The notes beneath the pieces were generated by a model. The model was not told the origin of the DNA, did no database searches, and saw only the letters and a program-made list of their open reading frames with translations. This document shows, in pieces, positions 28,628 through 36,769 of a DNA stretch of 64,000 bases. Numbering within the stretch: the first letter of the stretch is position 1; each line of letters begins with the position of its first letter. Origin of the DNA: Micromonospora matsumotoense (GTDB lineage: Bacteria > Actinomycetota > Actinomycetes > Mycobacteriales > Micromonosporaceae). Where the stretch lies: the NCBI RefSeq assembly GCF_900091525.1, contig NZ_FMCU01000004.1, positions 186,001 through 250,000 of the forward strand, given 5' to 3'. The translations under genes and the position numbers were made by a program.

Positions 28628-31600
28628 CTACCGGATCGCGGGGACCCGCAGGACGGCCACCTCGCCGACGTTGCCGGCCACGTCGACCGCGCGGTAGCGG
28701 ACCCCGTGCGCCCGGTCGTCGAGTGGCACCGGACCGCTCCAGGTGGTCCACTCCCCACCGTCGAGCCGGTACTCCACCCGGGCCACCCCGGAGTCGGCGT
28801 CCCGGCCGGTGACGACCAACGCGCGGCCGGTCAGCGTCGCCTCGGCGGTCGGCGCGACCCGGTCCACCTGCACCGACGTCGACCAGGGCGCGCTCCAGAA
28901 CAGGTTGACCCCCTGCGCCCGGTACTCCACCGTGTGCCGGCCGGCGGGCAGGGCCACCGGCTCCCGGTACGGGAACCAGCCTCCCCCGTCGATCTGGTAC
29001 TCCACCAGCCGGATCAGCTCCCCGTGGGCCAGGGTGAGGGCGGCGTTGGCGCCGTACCAGCCGTCGGTGCCCGGGTCGGTGATCCGCAGCCGGGGCTGCC
29101 CGCCCCGGTAGCGCAGCGGCTCGACGCCGCTCAACGTCGGCACCACCGGCTTGATGGTGCCGTCGTCCGCGAAGTACAGCCGGTCGATGGTGGTCTCCCG
29201 GTGGGTGCCGTCGCCGCCCGGGATGGCGAACCGGTGGTACGCCACGTACCAGTCGTCGGTGCCCGGCACCTGGATGATCGAGTGGTGACCGGTGCCCAGG
29301 ATGCCCTGGCCCGGCTCCTTGGTGAGGATCTCCCCCTTGCTGGTGAACGGCCCGAGCGGGCTGCTGCCGATGCCGTAGCCGACCCGGTAGTTCTCGCTAC
29401 CGGTGTCGTCGATCGACCAGGACAGGTAGTAGACCCCGTTGCGCTTGTGCAGGAACAGGCCCTCGCGGAAACCGGTGAGCCCGGTCAACCGGACCCGCTT
29501 GCCGACGTCGTACGAGATCATGTCGTCGTTGAGCGGGACCACGTACGGGGTGCCGTTGCCCCAGTAGAGGTAGCTCTTCCCGTCGTCGTCGGTGAAGACC
29601 GCCGGGTCGATCTGCTGGGCGTTGCCGTAGTCGGCCTTGCTCACCAGGGGTTTGCCGAGCGGGTCGACGAACGGCCCGAGCGGCGAGTCGGCCACCGCGA
29701 CACCGATGTTCTGCTGCGCCGAGAAGTAGAGGTAGTACTTCCCGTTCTTCTCGATCGCCGCCGGCGCCCAGGCGTTGGTGTCCGCCCAGCTGATGTCCGG
29801 CCCCAGGTCGAGGATGGTGTCGTGGGCGGTCCAGTCGACCAGGTTGCGGCTCGACCAGACGGTGAACGTCGAGCTGCCCCAGCCGGGGAAGCCGTCGGTG
29901 GTGGCGTAGATGTAGTAGGTGTCGCCGAACCGGACGATGTTCGGGTCGGCGTTGAAGCCGGGCAGCACCGGGGTGTTCATCGGCACCGCCCGGACCTTCC
30001 AGGCCCGGCTGGCCCCAGCGGCGCTGGTGACGGTGACCGTCACCGGCCGGGTGTAGTTGCGCGGCCCGGCGGGCTTGACCGTGGAGGTCGGCGCGACCAG
30101 GTAGCGCGGGGCGAGGGTGGTCAGGTCGGTGCCCGGCCGGACCGGCAGGGTGATGGTGCCGGTGGCGGCGTCCACGATGGCCGGCACCTTGAGGCTGTCG
30201 AGTTCGACGGAGACCACGCTGGTGCCGTTGCTGCCGAGCGCGGCGACCTCGGCGTCGGTGAGCGCCCGGTTGTAGAGGGAGAAGTCGCGCACCCGGCCCT
30301 TGAGGTAGCGGTCGCTGGCGTACTGGGAGCGGCCGAGGTAGTTGGCCGTGGTCCGGCCGCCGCCGATGTCGCCGGGCGCGACGGTCAGCCCGGTCTTCTC
30401 GGCGACGCGCACCCCGTCCAGGTAGATCCGGGCGGTGCCGGCCCGGTTCAGGGTGTACGTCAACGTCTTCCACGCTCCCCGGGGCACCGCCCGGCCACCG
30501 GTGACGGTCTGCTCGCCGGTCCAGTTGCCCAGGCTGATCGAGGTGCGGTAGTCGTTGCCGGTGGTGAACAGGTAACCGTTGCCGACACCTGCAGAGTCGG
30601 TGTTGCCGAGCCCCCAGAGGAAGTACGGGGTGGCCTGGTCGGCGGCGATGTTGACGTCCATCGACACGGTGATCTCGTCCAGCCCGGCCATGATGTTGTC
30701 GGGCAGGTCGACGTGGCCGTTGGTGCCGCCGAGGGTGAGGCTGCCGTCGTCCCAGCGGGCGTCGCCGGCCAGCGTGGCGTGGTGGCCGTTGCCGGAGTCG
30801 TCGGTGACCGTGCCGCCGCCTGCCTGGTCGAGCCGGTAGTGGGCGACCACACCGTCGGCGTTGGCGCTCACCGGTGGCGGCGCGTCGGTCAGCGCGTCGA
30901 GTTCGGCGCGGGTGACCGGGATGACGGTGCCGTGCCGGGGGCTGGCCGGCAGCCGGTAGGAGGCCGGCACCTTCCAGTTGGGCTTCGCCAGGTCGTCGGT
31001 GCCCAGCGGGATGTAGCCCCGGCCGCCGTACTCGTCGACGAAGAGGTAGTACCGCGAGCCGGAGGTGTCGCCGGGGTTGGCCTTGAAGACCGTGGGGCCC
31101 TCGACGGCGGAGGTGCCGGCGTCGCGGCCGATGCACGAGTCGAGCATCGTCCACGCGGGCCGGCCGGGCAGGTCGACGGCGGTCAGCGAGGTCGACCTCT
31201 CCTGGATGATGTCGGAGCAGCCGGTGCCGCCGCCGCCCTCGTCCTTGGTGAACCGGTAGTAGGTGTCGCCCTCGCGGATCATCGTGGAGTCGATCCGCGA
31301 CTCGCCCCGGTCCTGCCAGATCGTCGCCGGGCTGAACGTGACGAAGTCGCGGGTGGTGGCGGCCAACATCCGGTTGTACGTGTTGCCGGTGTGGTTCGGG
31401 TCGTTCTCGGCGAACAGCTTCGAGGCCCAGAACACCAGGTACTCGCCCCGCGCCGCGTCCCAGTACGCCTCCGGCGCCCAGGTGTTGCCGGCGGTGGGGG
31501 GCGACACCTCGATGTGCCGCTGGGCGGACCAGTTCACCAGGTCGGTGGACTCCCACACCTCGAGGTAGCGGCTGCCCCGGCGCTGGGCGGCGTCCCAGTC

Positions 31601-32899
31601 GCCGTTGCGCCCGATCGACAGGTCGGTGGCGATCAGGAAGAACCGGTCCCCCTCCGGGCTGCGGATCAGGAACGGGTCGCGCAGGCCCAGTGTGCCGTGG
31701 ATCGACTCCAGCTTCGGCTGGCCGCCGTTGACCTCGGTCCACTGCAGGGCGTTGTTGCCCCGGCTGGCGGCGAAGTAGATCTTCTCCCCGGCGATCGAGT
31801 TGCCGGTGAAGTAGCTGAACGCGTAGCCGGCGTACGGCGCGGGGGCCGGCAGTTCACGGACGGTCAGCGGGATGGTCCGCTCGGCGGTGGCGCTGCCGAC
31901 GGTGACGGTGGCGGTCAGCGGGACCGTCGCGTCGCCCGCGCCGTGCGCCGGGCGACGCACCACGCCGTCGGCGGCGACCACCTCCGGTCGGGCCGAGCGC
32001 CAGGTGACTGTCGCGCCGTGCCGGCCGGTGACGGGCATGGTCAGGTTGCCGCGTACGTCGTCGGCGTGCACCAGGGACAGGGCGGCGGCGGCCGTCTCGG
32101 CCCGGGTCTGGTCGGACTCCTCGGGTTGCGCGACCACCGCGACCTCGGCGGCGGTGAGGGCCCGGTCGTAGATCCGGAAGTTCGCCACCCGTCCCTTGAG
32201 GAACCGGTCGGTGCCGTAGTTCGACCGGCCGAGGTGGTTGGCGGTGGTGACGCCGTTGCCGACGGCGCTGGGCGGCACGGTGACGGCGGTGTTCCGGGCC
32301 ACCTGCACACCGTCGCCGTAGAGGGTGCCGGTGGTGCCGGTCTGGGTGTAGACGACCGACTTCCACACCCCCCGGGCCAGGTTGCCGCCGGTGCCGGTGA
32401 CCTTCTCACCGGACCAGTTGGTGGTGGTGATGCCGGCGCGGAACGCGTCGCCGCTGGCGAACAGGTAACCGGTGCCGGCGGCGGAGGTGGCCGGGTTGCC
32501 CAGTCCCCAGAGGAAGTACGGGGTCTGCTGTGCCGGGTCGACGAGGACGTCGACCGCGACGGTGACCGACGACAGGCCGGCCAGGATGTTGTTCGGCAGC
32601 TTGACGTGGTCGTCGACACCGTCGAGCAGCAGCCCGTCCGGGCCGGTCCAGGTGCCGCCGCCGACCAGGGTGCCGTCGTTGCCGCGCCCGGAGGTGTCGG
32701 TGATCGTGGTGCCGGTGCGCTGGTCGAGGTCGTAGCGCAGCAGCAGCCCGTCGGTGACGTCGGCGGTCGCCGCATCGGCCGGTGTCGCCACGGCGGGGGT
32801 CAGCGCGGCGAGCAGGGTGAGCAGGGTGGCGGCGGCGAGGGTACGGCGGCGGGTGGGGGTGGGGGTGGCGTGGTGGTCCCGGGGAACTGCTGAGCGCAT
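28628..32899 (-). CDS. Large secreted protein with duplicated LamG-GH43 architecture
   Basis: 1423 residues from the ATG at 32899 (GAGGAA 7 nt upstream; an upstream ATG at 32920 lacks this site and overlaps an operator-like motif). Order: signal peptide (TLAAATLLTLLAALTP...ADA); LamG-like jellyroll (~40-235); Ig-like domain (~245-335); first GH43-type propeller (~345-690, e.g. LGLRDPFLIRSPEGDRFFLIATD); second LamG (~700-890); linker domain; second GH43 propeller (~950-1260, GFNADPNIVRFGDTYYIYATTDG, DTNAWAPAAIEKNGKYYLYFSA); C-terminal Ig-like/OmpL47-type repeats. The two LamG domains share long stretches (TPYFLWGLGN, KGRVRDF/KGRVANF), so they are an internal duplication. Probably an extracellular arabinan- or arabinoxylan-degrading enzyme. 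Confidence 0.9.
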   Translation of the reverse strand: MRSAVPRDHHATPTPTRRRTLAAATLLTLLAALTPAVATPADAATADVTDGLLLRYDLDQRTGTTITDTSGRGNDGTLVGGGTWTGPDGLLLDGVDDHVKLPNNILAGLSSVTVAVDVLVDPAQQTPYFLWGLGNPATSAAGTGYLFASGDAFRAGITTTNWSGEKVTGTGGNLARGVWKSVVYTQTGTTGTLYGDGVQVARNTAVTVPPSAVGNGVTTANHLGRSNYGTDRFLKGRVANFRIYDRALTAAEVAVVAQPEESDQTRAETAAAALSLVHADDVRGNLTMPVTGRHGATVTWRSARPEVVAADGVVRRPAHGAGDATVPLTATVTVGSATAERTIPLTVRELPAPAPYAGYAFSYFTGNSIAGEKIYFAASRGNNALQWTEVNGGQPKLESIHGTLGLRDPFLIRSPEGDRFFLIATDLSIGRNGDWDAAQRRGSRYLEVWESTDLVNWSAQRHIEVSPPTAGNTWAPEAYWDAARGEYLVFWASKLFAENDPNHTGNTYNRMLAATTRDFVTFSPATIWQDRGESRIDSTMIREGDTYYRFTKDEGGGGTGCSDIIQERSTSLTAVDLPGRPAWTMLDSCIGRDAGTSAVEGPTVFKANPGDTSGSRYYLFVDEYGGRGYIPLGTDDLAKPNWKVPASYRLPASPRHGTVIPVTRAELDALTDAPPPVSANADGVVAHYRLDQAGGGTVTDDSGNGHHATLAGDARWDDGSLTLGGTNGHVDLPDNIMAGLDEITVSMDVNIAADQATPYFLWGLGNTDSAGVGNGYLFTTGNDYRTSISLGNWTGEQTVTGGRAVPRGAWKTLTYTLNRAGTARIYLDGVRVAEKTGLTVAPGDIGGGRTTANYLGRSQYASDRYLKGRVRDFSLYNRALTDAEVAALGSNGTSVVSVELDSLKVPAIVDAATGTITLPVRPGTDLTTLAPRYLVAPTSTVKPAGPRNYTRPVTVTVTSAAGASRAWKVRAVPMNTPVLPGFNADPNIVRFGDTYYIYATTDGFPGWGSSTFTVWSSRNLVDWTAHDTILDLGPDISWADTNAWAPAAIEKNGKYYLYFSAQQNIGVAVADSPLGPFVDPLGKPLVSKADYGNAQQIDPAVFTDDDGKSYLYWGNGTPYVVPLNDDMISYDVGKRVRLTGLTGFREGLFLHKRNGVYYLSWSIDDTGSENYRVGYGIGSSPLGPFTSKGEILTKEPGQGILGTGHHSIIQVPGTDDWYVAYHRFAIPGGDGTHRETTIDRLYFADDGTIKPVVPTLSGVEPLRYRGGQPRLRITDPGTDGWYGANAALTLAHGELIRLVEYQIDGGGWFPYREPVALPAGRHTVEYRAQGVNLFWSAPWSTSVQVDRVAPTAEATLTGRALVVTGRDADSGVARVEYRLDGGEWTTWSGPVPLDDRAHGVRYRAVDVAGNVGEVAVLRVPAIR

Positions 32900-32919
32900 G
32901 GGGGGATTCCTCGGTGTCA

Positions 32920-32933
32920 TGTGAGCGTTAACA
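32920..32933. promoter_or_regulatory. LacI-type operator-like motif upstream of LamG-GH43 gene
   Basis: TGTGAGCGTTAACA; 12 of 14 bases are shared with TGTGAACGTTAACG at 52398-52411, upstream of the GH30 xylanase gene. The CGTTAAC core resembles operators of LacI-family sugar repressors in actinobacteria. The regulator itself is not in the window. Confidence 0.55.
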
Positions 32934-33072
32934 GGCTGGAATTGTCAGCGCAACAAACAGACCCCGTCAAGGAGGTGAACCCCGGCGATGCGCTGCGCGC
33001 ACGCCCGCTCACCGCAGGGCGACCGACGGCCGCCTCGACACCGTCGAGCGACCCGGAACCGCCCCGGCACCC

Positions 33073-33387
33073 CTACTTGATCTTGCGGGTGGACCGGACC
33101 ACGATGTCCGCGTACTCCGGGTGCCGGCCCAGCCAGTCACCGAGGAACGGGCAGATCGGCACCACCGTGCGCCCCCGGACGCGGGCGTCGTCCATGACCG
33201 CGCGGGCCAGGGTCGACCCGACACCCCGCCCCTCGAAGGCCGGATCGACCTCGGTGTGCGTGTAGGCGATGATGGTGCCGGTCACCTGGTAGGTGACCAT
33301 CCCGGCCAGCGTTCCGGTCTCGTCGCGCGCCTCGAACCGCTGCCGGTCCGGCGCGTCTGTCACGGTGAACTCCACCGGACCATCCAA
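33073..33387 (-). CDS. Small GNAT-like acetyltransferase (YjdJ/NATD1 type)
   Basis: About 104 residues. THTEVDPAFEGRGVGSTLARAVMDDARVRG is the acetyl-CoA-binding core of the short GNAT family often called YjdJ, and ICPFLGDWLGRHPEYADIV is its usual C-terminal motif. The frame begins at a TTG (33387) without a clear ribosome site; GTG at 33375 is an alternative. Physiological substrate unknown for the family. Confidence 0.75.
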   Translation of the reverse strand: MDGPVEFTVTDAPDRQRFEARDETGTLAGMVTYQVTGTIIAYTHTEVDPAFEGRGVGSTLARAVMDDARVRGRTVVPICPFLGDWLGRHPEYADIVVRSTRKIK

Positions 33388-33403
33388 ACACGCGACGTCG
33401 GGG

Positions 33404-34441
33404 TCAGGATCGCAGCGTGCGGCTCGGCGGCTGGCCGTAGGCGGCCCGGTAGTCGGTGGCGAAGCGCTTCGCGTCCGTGAACCCCCAGCGGGCGGCGATC
33501 GCGGCCACCGTGTCGCCCACCGCCGGGTCGCCCCGGAGCAGGTCCTCGTGGGCGCGGCCCAGCCGGACCCGGCGGGCGTACCGGGCGGGAGTGGTGTCCT
33601 GGTATCGGCGGAACGCGTACTGCAGACCCCGGGCGGAGACGCCGGCGGCCTCGGCCAGCTCCGTCAGCGACACGTACCGATCGCTGTGCGCCTCCACGTG
33701 GTCCATCGCCCGGCGGACCACCGAGGGCGCGATGTCACCCGGGCCGCGCGGCTGGGGCACGACGGCGGCGCTCGGGAAGACCGCCAGCGCCGCCGTCGCC
33801 AGCATGTGCCGGACCTGCCCGATGATCAGCGGGTTGGTCGCCAGGTCGAGGTCGGCCAGCACCACCTGCCGGACGTACGCCAGCGTCCCCAGCCAGTGCC
33901 GCTCCAGTCCGGCCGAGACCGGACGGGTTCCCGCGAACCGCACCCGCCCACCGTCGCCTCCGAGCCTGCTGTGGGCGACCTCGTCGACCAGCGACGTCGG
34001 CAGCCCGACGGTGAACGACTCGACGGCCTCACACTCCAGTTCCAGCAACTGCTCCGCCGGCAGGAGGGCCACCTGGCCGGGTGCGACCCGGTGGACGTCC
34101 CCGCGGTCGCTGACCGACAACCGACCGTCACGCACGTGGATGATGTTGACCAGTCCGTGCGCGACGCCCTCCACCCGGATACGCGCCGAGTATCGCAGTC
34201 CATGCAGCATGACATCGCCGAGCATGGTTCTCATGCCCTGCGGTTTCGCCCCCCCGGCCCCGAATTCGGACAACACGGCGGTAACGTCGGCGAAGGTGGC
34301 CCGGAAGAACGCGCGCACCTCGTCGGCGTCGGTCATGGTGTACCGCTGCCAGGGCAATGGCTGCACCCCGGCCTCAGGATCGGCTTCCACGGCTGATTGC
34401 GCCGTCGATCGCCGGGAAAGGGGCGGCCGGTAGCCCGCCAT
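33404..34441 (-). CDS. AraC-family transcriptional regulator
   Basis: 345 residues from the ATG at 34441 (GGGAGGG 5 nt upstream; a GTG at 34462 is less well supported). The N-terminal ~220 residues match the cupin-like 'AraC-binding-like' domain (VRDGRLSVSDRGDVHRVAPGQVALLPA). The C-terminal ~100 residues hold two HTHs (SLTELAEAAGVSARGLQYAFRRYQDTTPARY; VAAIAARWGFTDAKRFATDYRAAYG). Adjacent to a long lower-GC intergenic region and the lasso cluster, but with no visible binding site; target unknown. Confidence 0.9.
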   Translation of the reverse strand: MAGYRPPLSRRSTAQSAVEADPEAGVQPLPWQRYTMTDADEVRAFFRATFADVTAVLSEFGAGGAKPQGMRTMLGDVMLHGLRYSARIRVEGVAHGLVNIIHVRDGRLSVSDRGDVHRVAPGQVALLPAEQLLELECEAVESFTVGLPTSLVDEVAHSRLGGDGGRVRFAGTRPVSAGLERHWLGTLAYVRQVVLADLDLATNPLIIGQVRHMLATAALAVFPSAAVVPQPRGPGDIAPSVVRRAMDHVEAHSDRYVSLTELAEAAGVSARGLQYAFRRYQDTTPARYARRVRLGRAHEDLLRGDPAVGDTVAAIAARWGFTDAKRFATDYRAAYGQPPSRTLRS

Positions 34442-35086
34442 CCGGTGCCCTCCCGTGGCCACACCGCCCGGCCAGGCACCGGGCGGCGAAAATCTAACAA
34501 TGCCGCACTATAGGCGACATCGCCGATTGCCCCAGCTGTACTACCCCGGATCGGGCACCCTAATCGCGCCACACATTCTCGATAAGCGCATCAAGGTGGT
34601 GAAAGACGAAAGTAAAACAGATCCGAGCAGCGTCAAAACAAATTTCGCTCACGAGGAAAGGTTGCGACAGGCGAAGAGGCCGGGTCGAAATCACCCCGGG
34701 GCGTACCACCCGTCGCGCGCCCCGCCGGCCGGACACCGCAGCTTGGCCAGCACAGACACCTCGCACGACAGAGCACAGTGGACGACAGCGGCAGCCGGGA
34801 ACCGCTGCGACGCAGGCCGCCGGCGGCAGTCACCAGACGGTCGACGCGCGCCGGCCGACGCGTACCGGATCTCCGCACCGGCGGCGACGCCGCCCACGGC
34901 CCGCATTTCGTGGAACGAGGCCACCGAGCGGCGTGACCACCGCAGCCTTGAAGCGTTAATTCCCACGACGGCCACACCACGGGAGCCTGCCCGGAAACGC
35001 CCCATATGGGATACTATTGCCTAAATACCCCGGAACGCCTGTAAGGTTGTCGTTCCGGCGCCCACCTACCGAAGCAGGGAACTGAC
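34442..35086. other. Long intergenic region upstream of the lasso precursor gene
   Basis: 645 nt of lower GC than the flanks, with no convincing gene: the longest frame (34455-35024, plus) has Arg/Ala/Thr-rich low-complexity sequence, no Shine-Dalgarno and no family resemblance. Near its right end lies the perfect palindrome CCCATATGGG (35001-35010). A possible promoter follows: TTGCCT (35017-35022) and TAAGGT (35042-35047), spaced 19 nt, upstream of the precursor ATG. It probably carries the promoters of the AraC gene and of the lasso operon. Confidence 0.5.
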
Positions 35087-35251
35087 ATGGATTCACTCCG
35101 CGACCTCGACGGCACCCCCACCCCACCCGACGCCCCGGGCTACCGGCCCCCGACCGTCACCCGGCTCGGCACCCTCGCCGAACTCACCCAGGGCGGCACC
35201 GTCGGGCCCGACGACGGACTGGGCGGCAACGGCGACGCCTCGCTGCTCTGA
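35087..35251 (+). CDS. Lasso-type RiPP precursor peptide
   Basis: 54 residues. The leader shows the lasso recognition pattern: Tyr19-x2-Pro22 (GYRPP), a hydrophobic Val24, Gly28 and the penultimate Thr34, with the exact Y-P 3, P-G 6, G-T 6 spacing. Cleavage after Gln35 would free the 19-residue core GGTVGPDDGLGGNGDASLL. Gly1 plus Asp7 or Asp8 could close a macrolactam. The tail has no aromatic or other large plug residue, which is unusual for a threaded lasso. Ser17 is the only tail hydroxyl and a candidate for the kinase encoded nearby. The weak purine run GCAGGGAA lies 6 nt before the ATG. Exporter, cyclase and RRE genes follow on the same strand. Confidence 0.82.
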   Translation: MDSLRDLDGTPTPPDAPGYRPPTVTRLGTLAELTQGGTVGPDDGLGGNGDASLL

Positions 35252-35269
35252 ACCAACGGTGAGGGCCGG

Positions 35270-35890
35270 ATGCCGATGCTGCGTCTCGTGCGGGCCACCC
35301 GACGGTTCGGTCACCGGAGTGTCTTCACCGACCTCGACTTCGAGGCAGCGGCCGGCGAACGGGTGCTCCTCGCGGGGCCCAACGGATCCGGCAAGACCAC
35401 CCTGCTGCGGTGCCTGTCCGGCACGCTGGCCCTGAGCGCCGGGCAGGCCACCGTAGCCGGCCATCCGGTCGGTTCGCCGGGCGCCCGGCGCGCGACCGGC
35501 GTGTGCCTGGCACCGGAACAGGGCCTCTACGAGCAGCTCACGGCACACCAGAACATCACGCTCGTCGCCCGGCTCCGGCTCCCCGGACGGGCCGTCCGCG
35601 CCGCCGTCGGCGCCATCGAGGAGGAGTTGGGCATCGCCCGCTACGCCAGCATGCCGGCCGCCCGCTGCTCGGCCGGCATGCGCGCCCGGATCAGCATCGC
35701 CCGGTCGCTCGTCGCCACCCCCGCGCTCCTGCTGCTCGACGAGCCGGGGCGCTCCCTCGACGAGGAGGGCCGGCGGTTGCTCTGGCAGGCCATCGACCGG
35801 CGGACGGAGCTGACCTGTGTGGTCGCCTCCCACCACGCCGACGACGGCAACCGTTGCCAGCAGCGGCTCACCCTGACGGCGGCCGGATGA
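35270..35890 (+). CDS. CcmA-like ABC transporter ATPase of the lasso cluster
   Basis: 206 residues, the size of heme-exporter ATPases. Walker A GPNGSGKTT, Q-loop/CLAPEQGLYEQ region, signature CSAGMRARISIARSL in place of LSGGQ, and Walker B LLLLDEPGRSLD. ATG at 35270 with GAGGG; 18 nt after the precursor stop. It overlaps the permease gene by ATGA. It should export the mature peptide with the neighbouring permease. Confidence 0.88.
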   Translation: MPMLRLVRATRRFGHRSVFTDLDFEAAAGERVLLAGPNGSGKTTLLRCLSGTLALSAGQATVAGHPVGSPGARRATGVCLAPEQGLYEQLTAHQNITLVARLRLPGRAVRAAVGAIEEELGIARYASMPAARCSAGMRARISIARSLVATPALLLLDEPGRSLDEEGRRLLWQAIDRRTELTCVVASHHADDGNRCQQRLTLTAAG

Positions 35891-36762
35891 CGCCACTGAC
35901 CGGCCCGCGTCTGCACCCCCGGCCGGCACCGCCCGCTGCCGGCCCGGCTCCCCGGCTCGGGCCGGCAGCGGGCGGTCGCGCCGTGCTCGCCCTGGCCCGG
36001 CGGGACCTGGGCGAGCGACAGCTGATCCGGCTGCCACTGCTGCTGGATCTCGTGTTCGGGGTGGTGAACCTGCTGGTCTTCCTGTTCATCTCCCGGGTGC
36101 TGACGCCACCGGAGGCGCACCGCCTGCTGGGCGCGACGACCTACTTCGACTTCGTCGCGGTCGGCATCACCTTCATGCTCGTCCTCCAGGCCGCGAGCAC
36201 CCAGTTGACCTCCCGGGTGACCCGGGAGCAACGCGGCGGCACGCTGGAGCTGCTGGCCGCCCAGCCGGTGCCGGCGTCCGCCCTCGCGGTGGGCACGGCC
36301 GCGTACCCGTTCCTGCTGGCGTTGCTGCGCGCCGGGTTCTACCTGGTCCTGCTGCACGCGCTGTTCGGCCTGCACACCGCGCGGGCCGACTGGTGGGGCG
36401 TCGTCACGGTCCTGGTGGCCGGCAGCGCCGCGATGATGGGGATCGGCATCGGGTTGACCGCGTTCGCCGTTGCCGTCGGGTACGGCGAGAGCGCCGCCCG
36501 GCTGCTGATCGTCGGATTGTCCTTCCTGTCCGGGACGTACTTCCCGGTGGCCGCGCTTCCCGGTGTCCTGCCCACCCTGACTGCCGTGCTGCCCAGCCGG
36601 ATCGCGCTGGACGGCCTGCGCGCCGCGTTGTCCGGCGGTGCCTGGGCCGCCTCCGCGCTCACCCTGCTGGCCGCCACCGTGCTGCTGTTACCCCTGTCGA
36701 CCTGGGTCTTCGGGCGCGCGCTGCGGATCGCCGCCGCCCGGGGAACCCTCACCCGTGATTGA
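35887..36762 (+). CDS. CcmB-like ABC transporter permease of the lasso cluster
   Basis: 291 residues. A Pro/Ala/Arg-rich N terminus is followed by six hydrophobic segments (e.g. LLLDLVFGVVNLLVFLFI, FVAVGITFMLVLQAAS, LLIVGLSFLSGTYF), as in ABC-2/CcmB exporters. TREQRGGTLELLAAQPV resembles the conserved cytoplasmic loop of that family. Start overlaps the ATPase stop (ATGA), so the two form one exporter. Confidence 0.85.
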   Translation: MTPLTGPRLHPRPAPPAAGPAPRLGPAAGGRAVLALARRDLGERQLIRLPLLLDLVFGVVNLLVFLFISRVLTPPEAHRLLGATTYFDFVAVGITFMLVLQAASTQLTSRVTREQRGGTLELLAAQPVPASALAVGTAAYPFLLALLRAGFYLVLLHALFGLHTARADWWGVVTVLVAGSAAMMGIGIGLTAFAVAVGYGESAARLLIVGLSFLSGTYFPVAALPGVLPTLTAVLPSRIALDGLRAALSGGAWAASALTLLAATVLLLPLSTWVFGRALRIAAARGTLTRD

Positions 36763-36769
36763 GGTGCCC

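Noticed and set aside
28472..32893. 1473-codon plus-strand open frame opposite the LamG-GH43 gene
   Set aside because: Product is Gly/Val/Asp/Arg-rich without domains; it mirrors the coding minus strand.
34455..35024. 189-codon frame in the long gap before the lasso precursor
   Set aside because: No ribosome site, no codon-position GC pattern and no recognisable sequence; the region is better read as regulatory.
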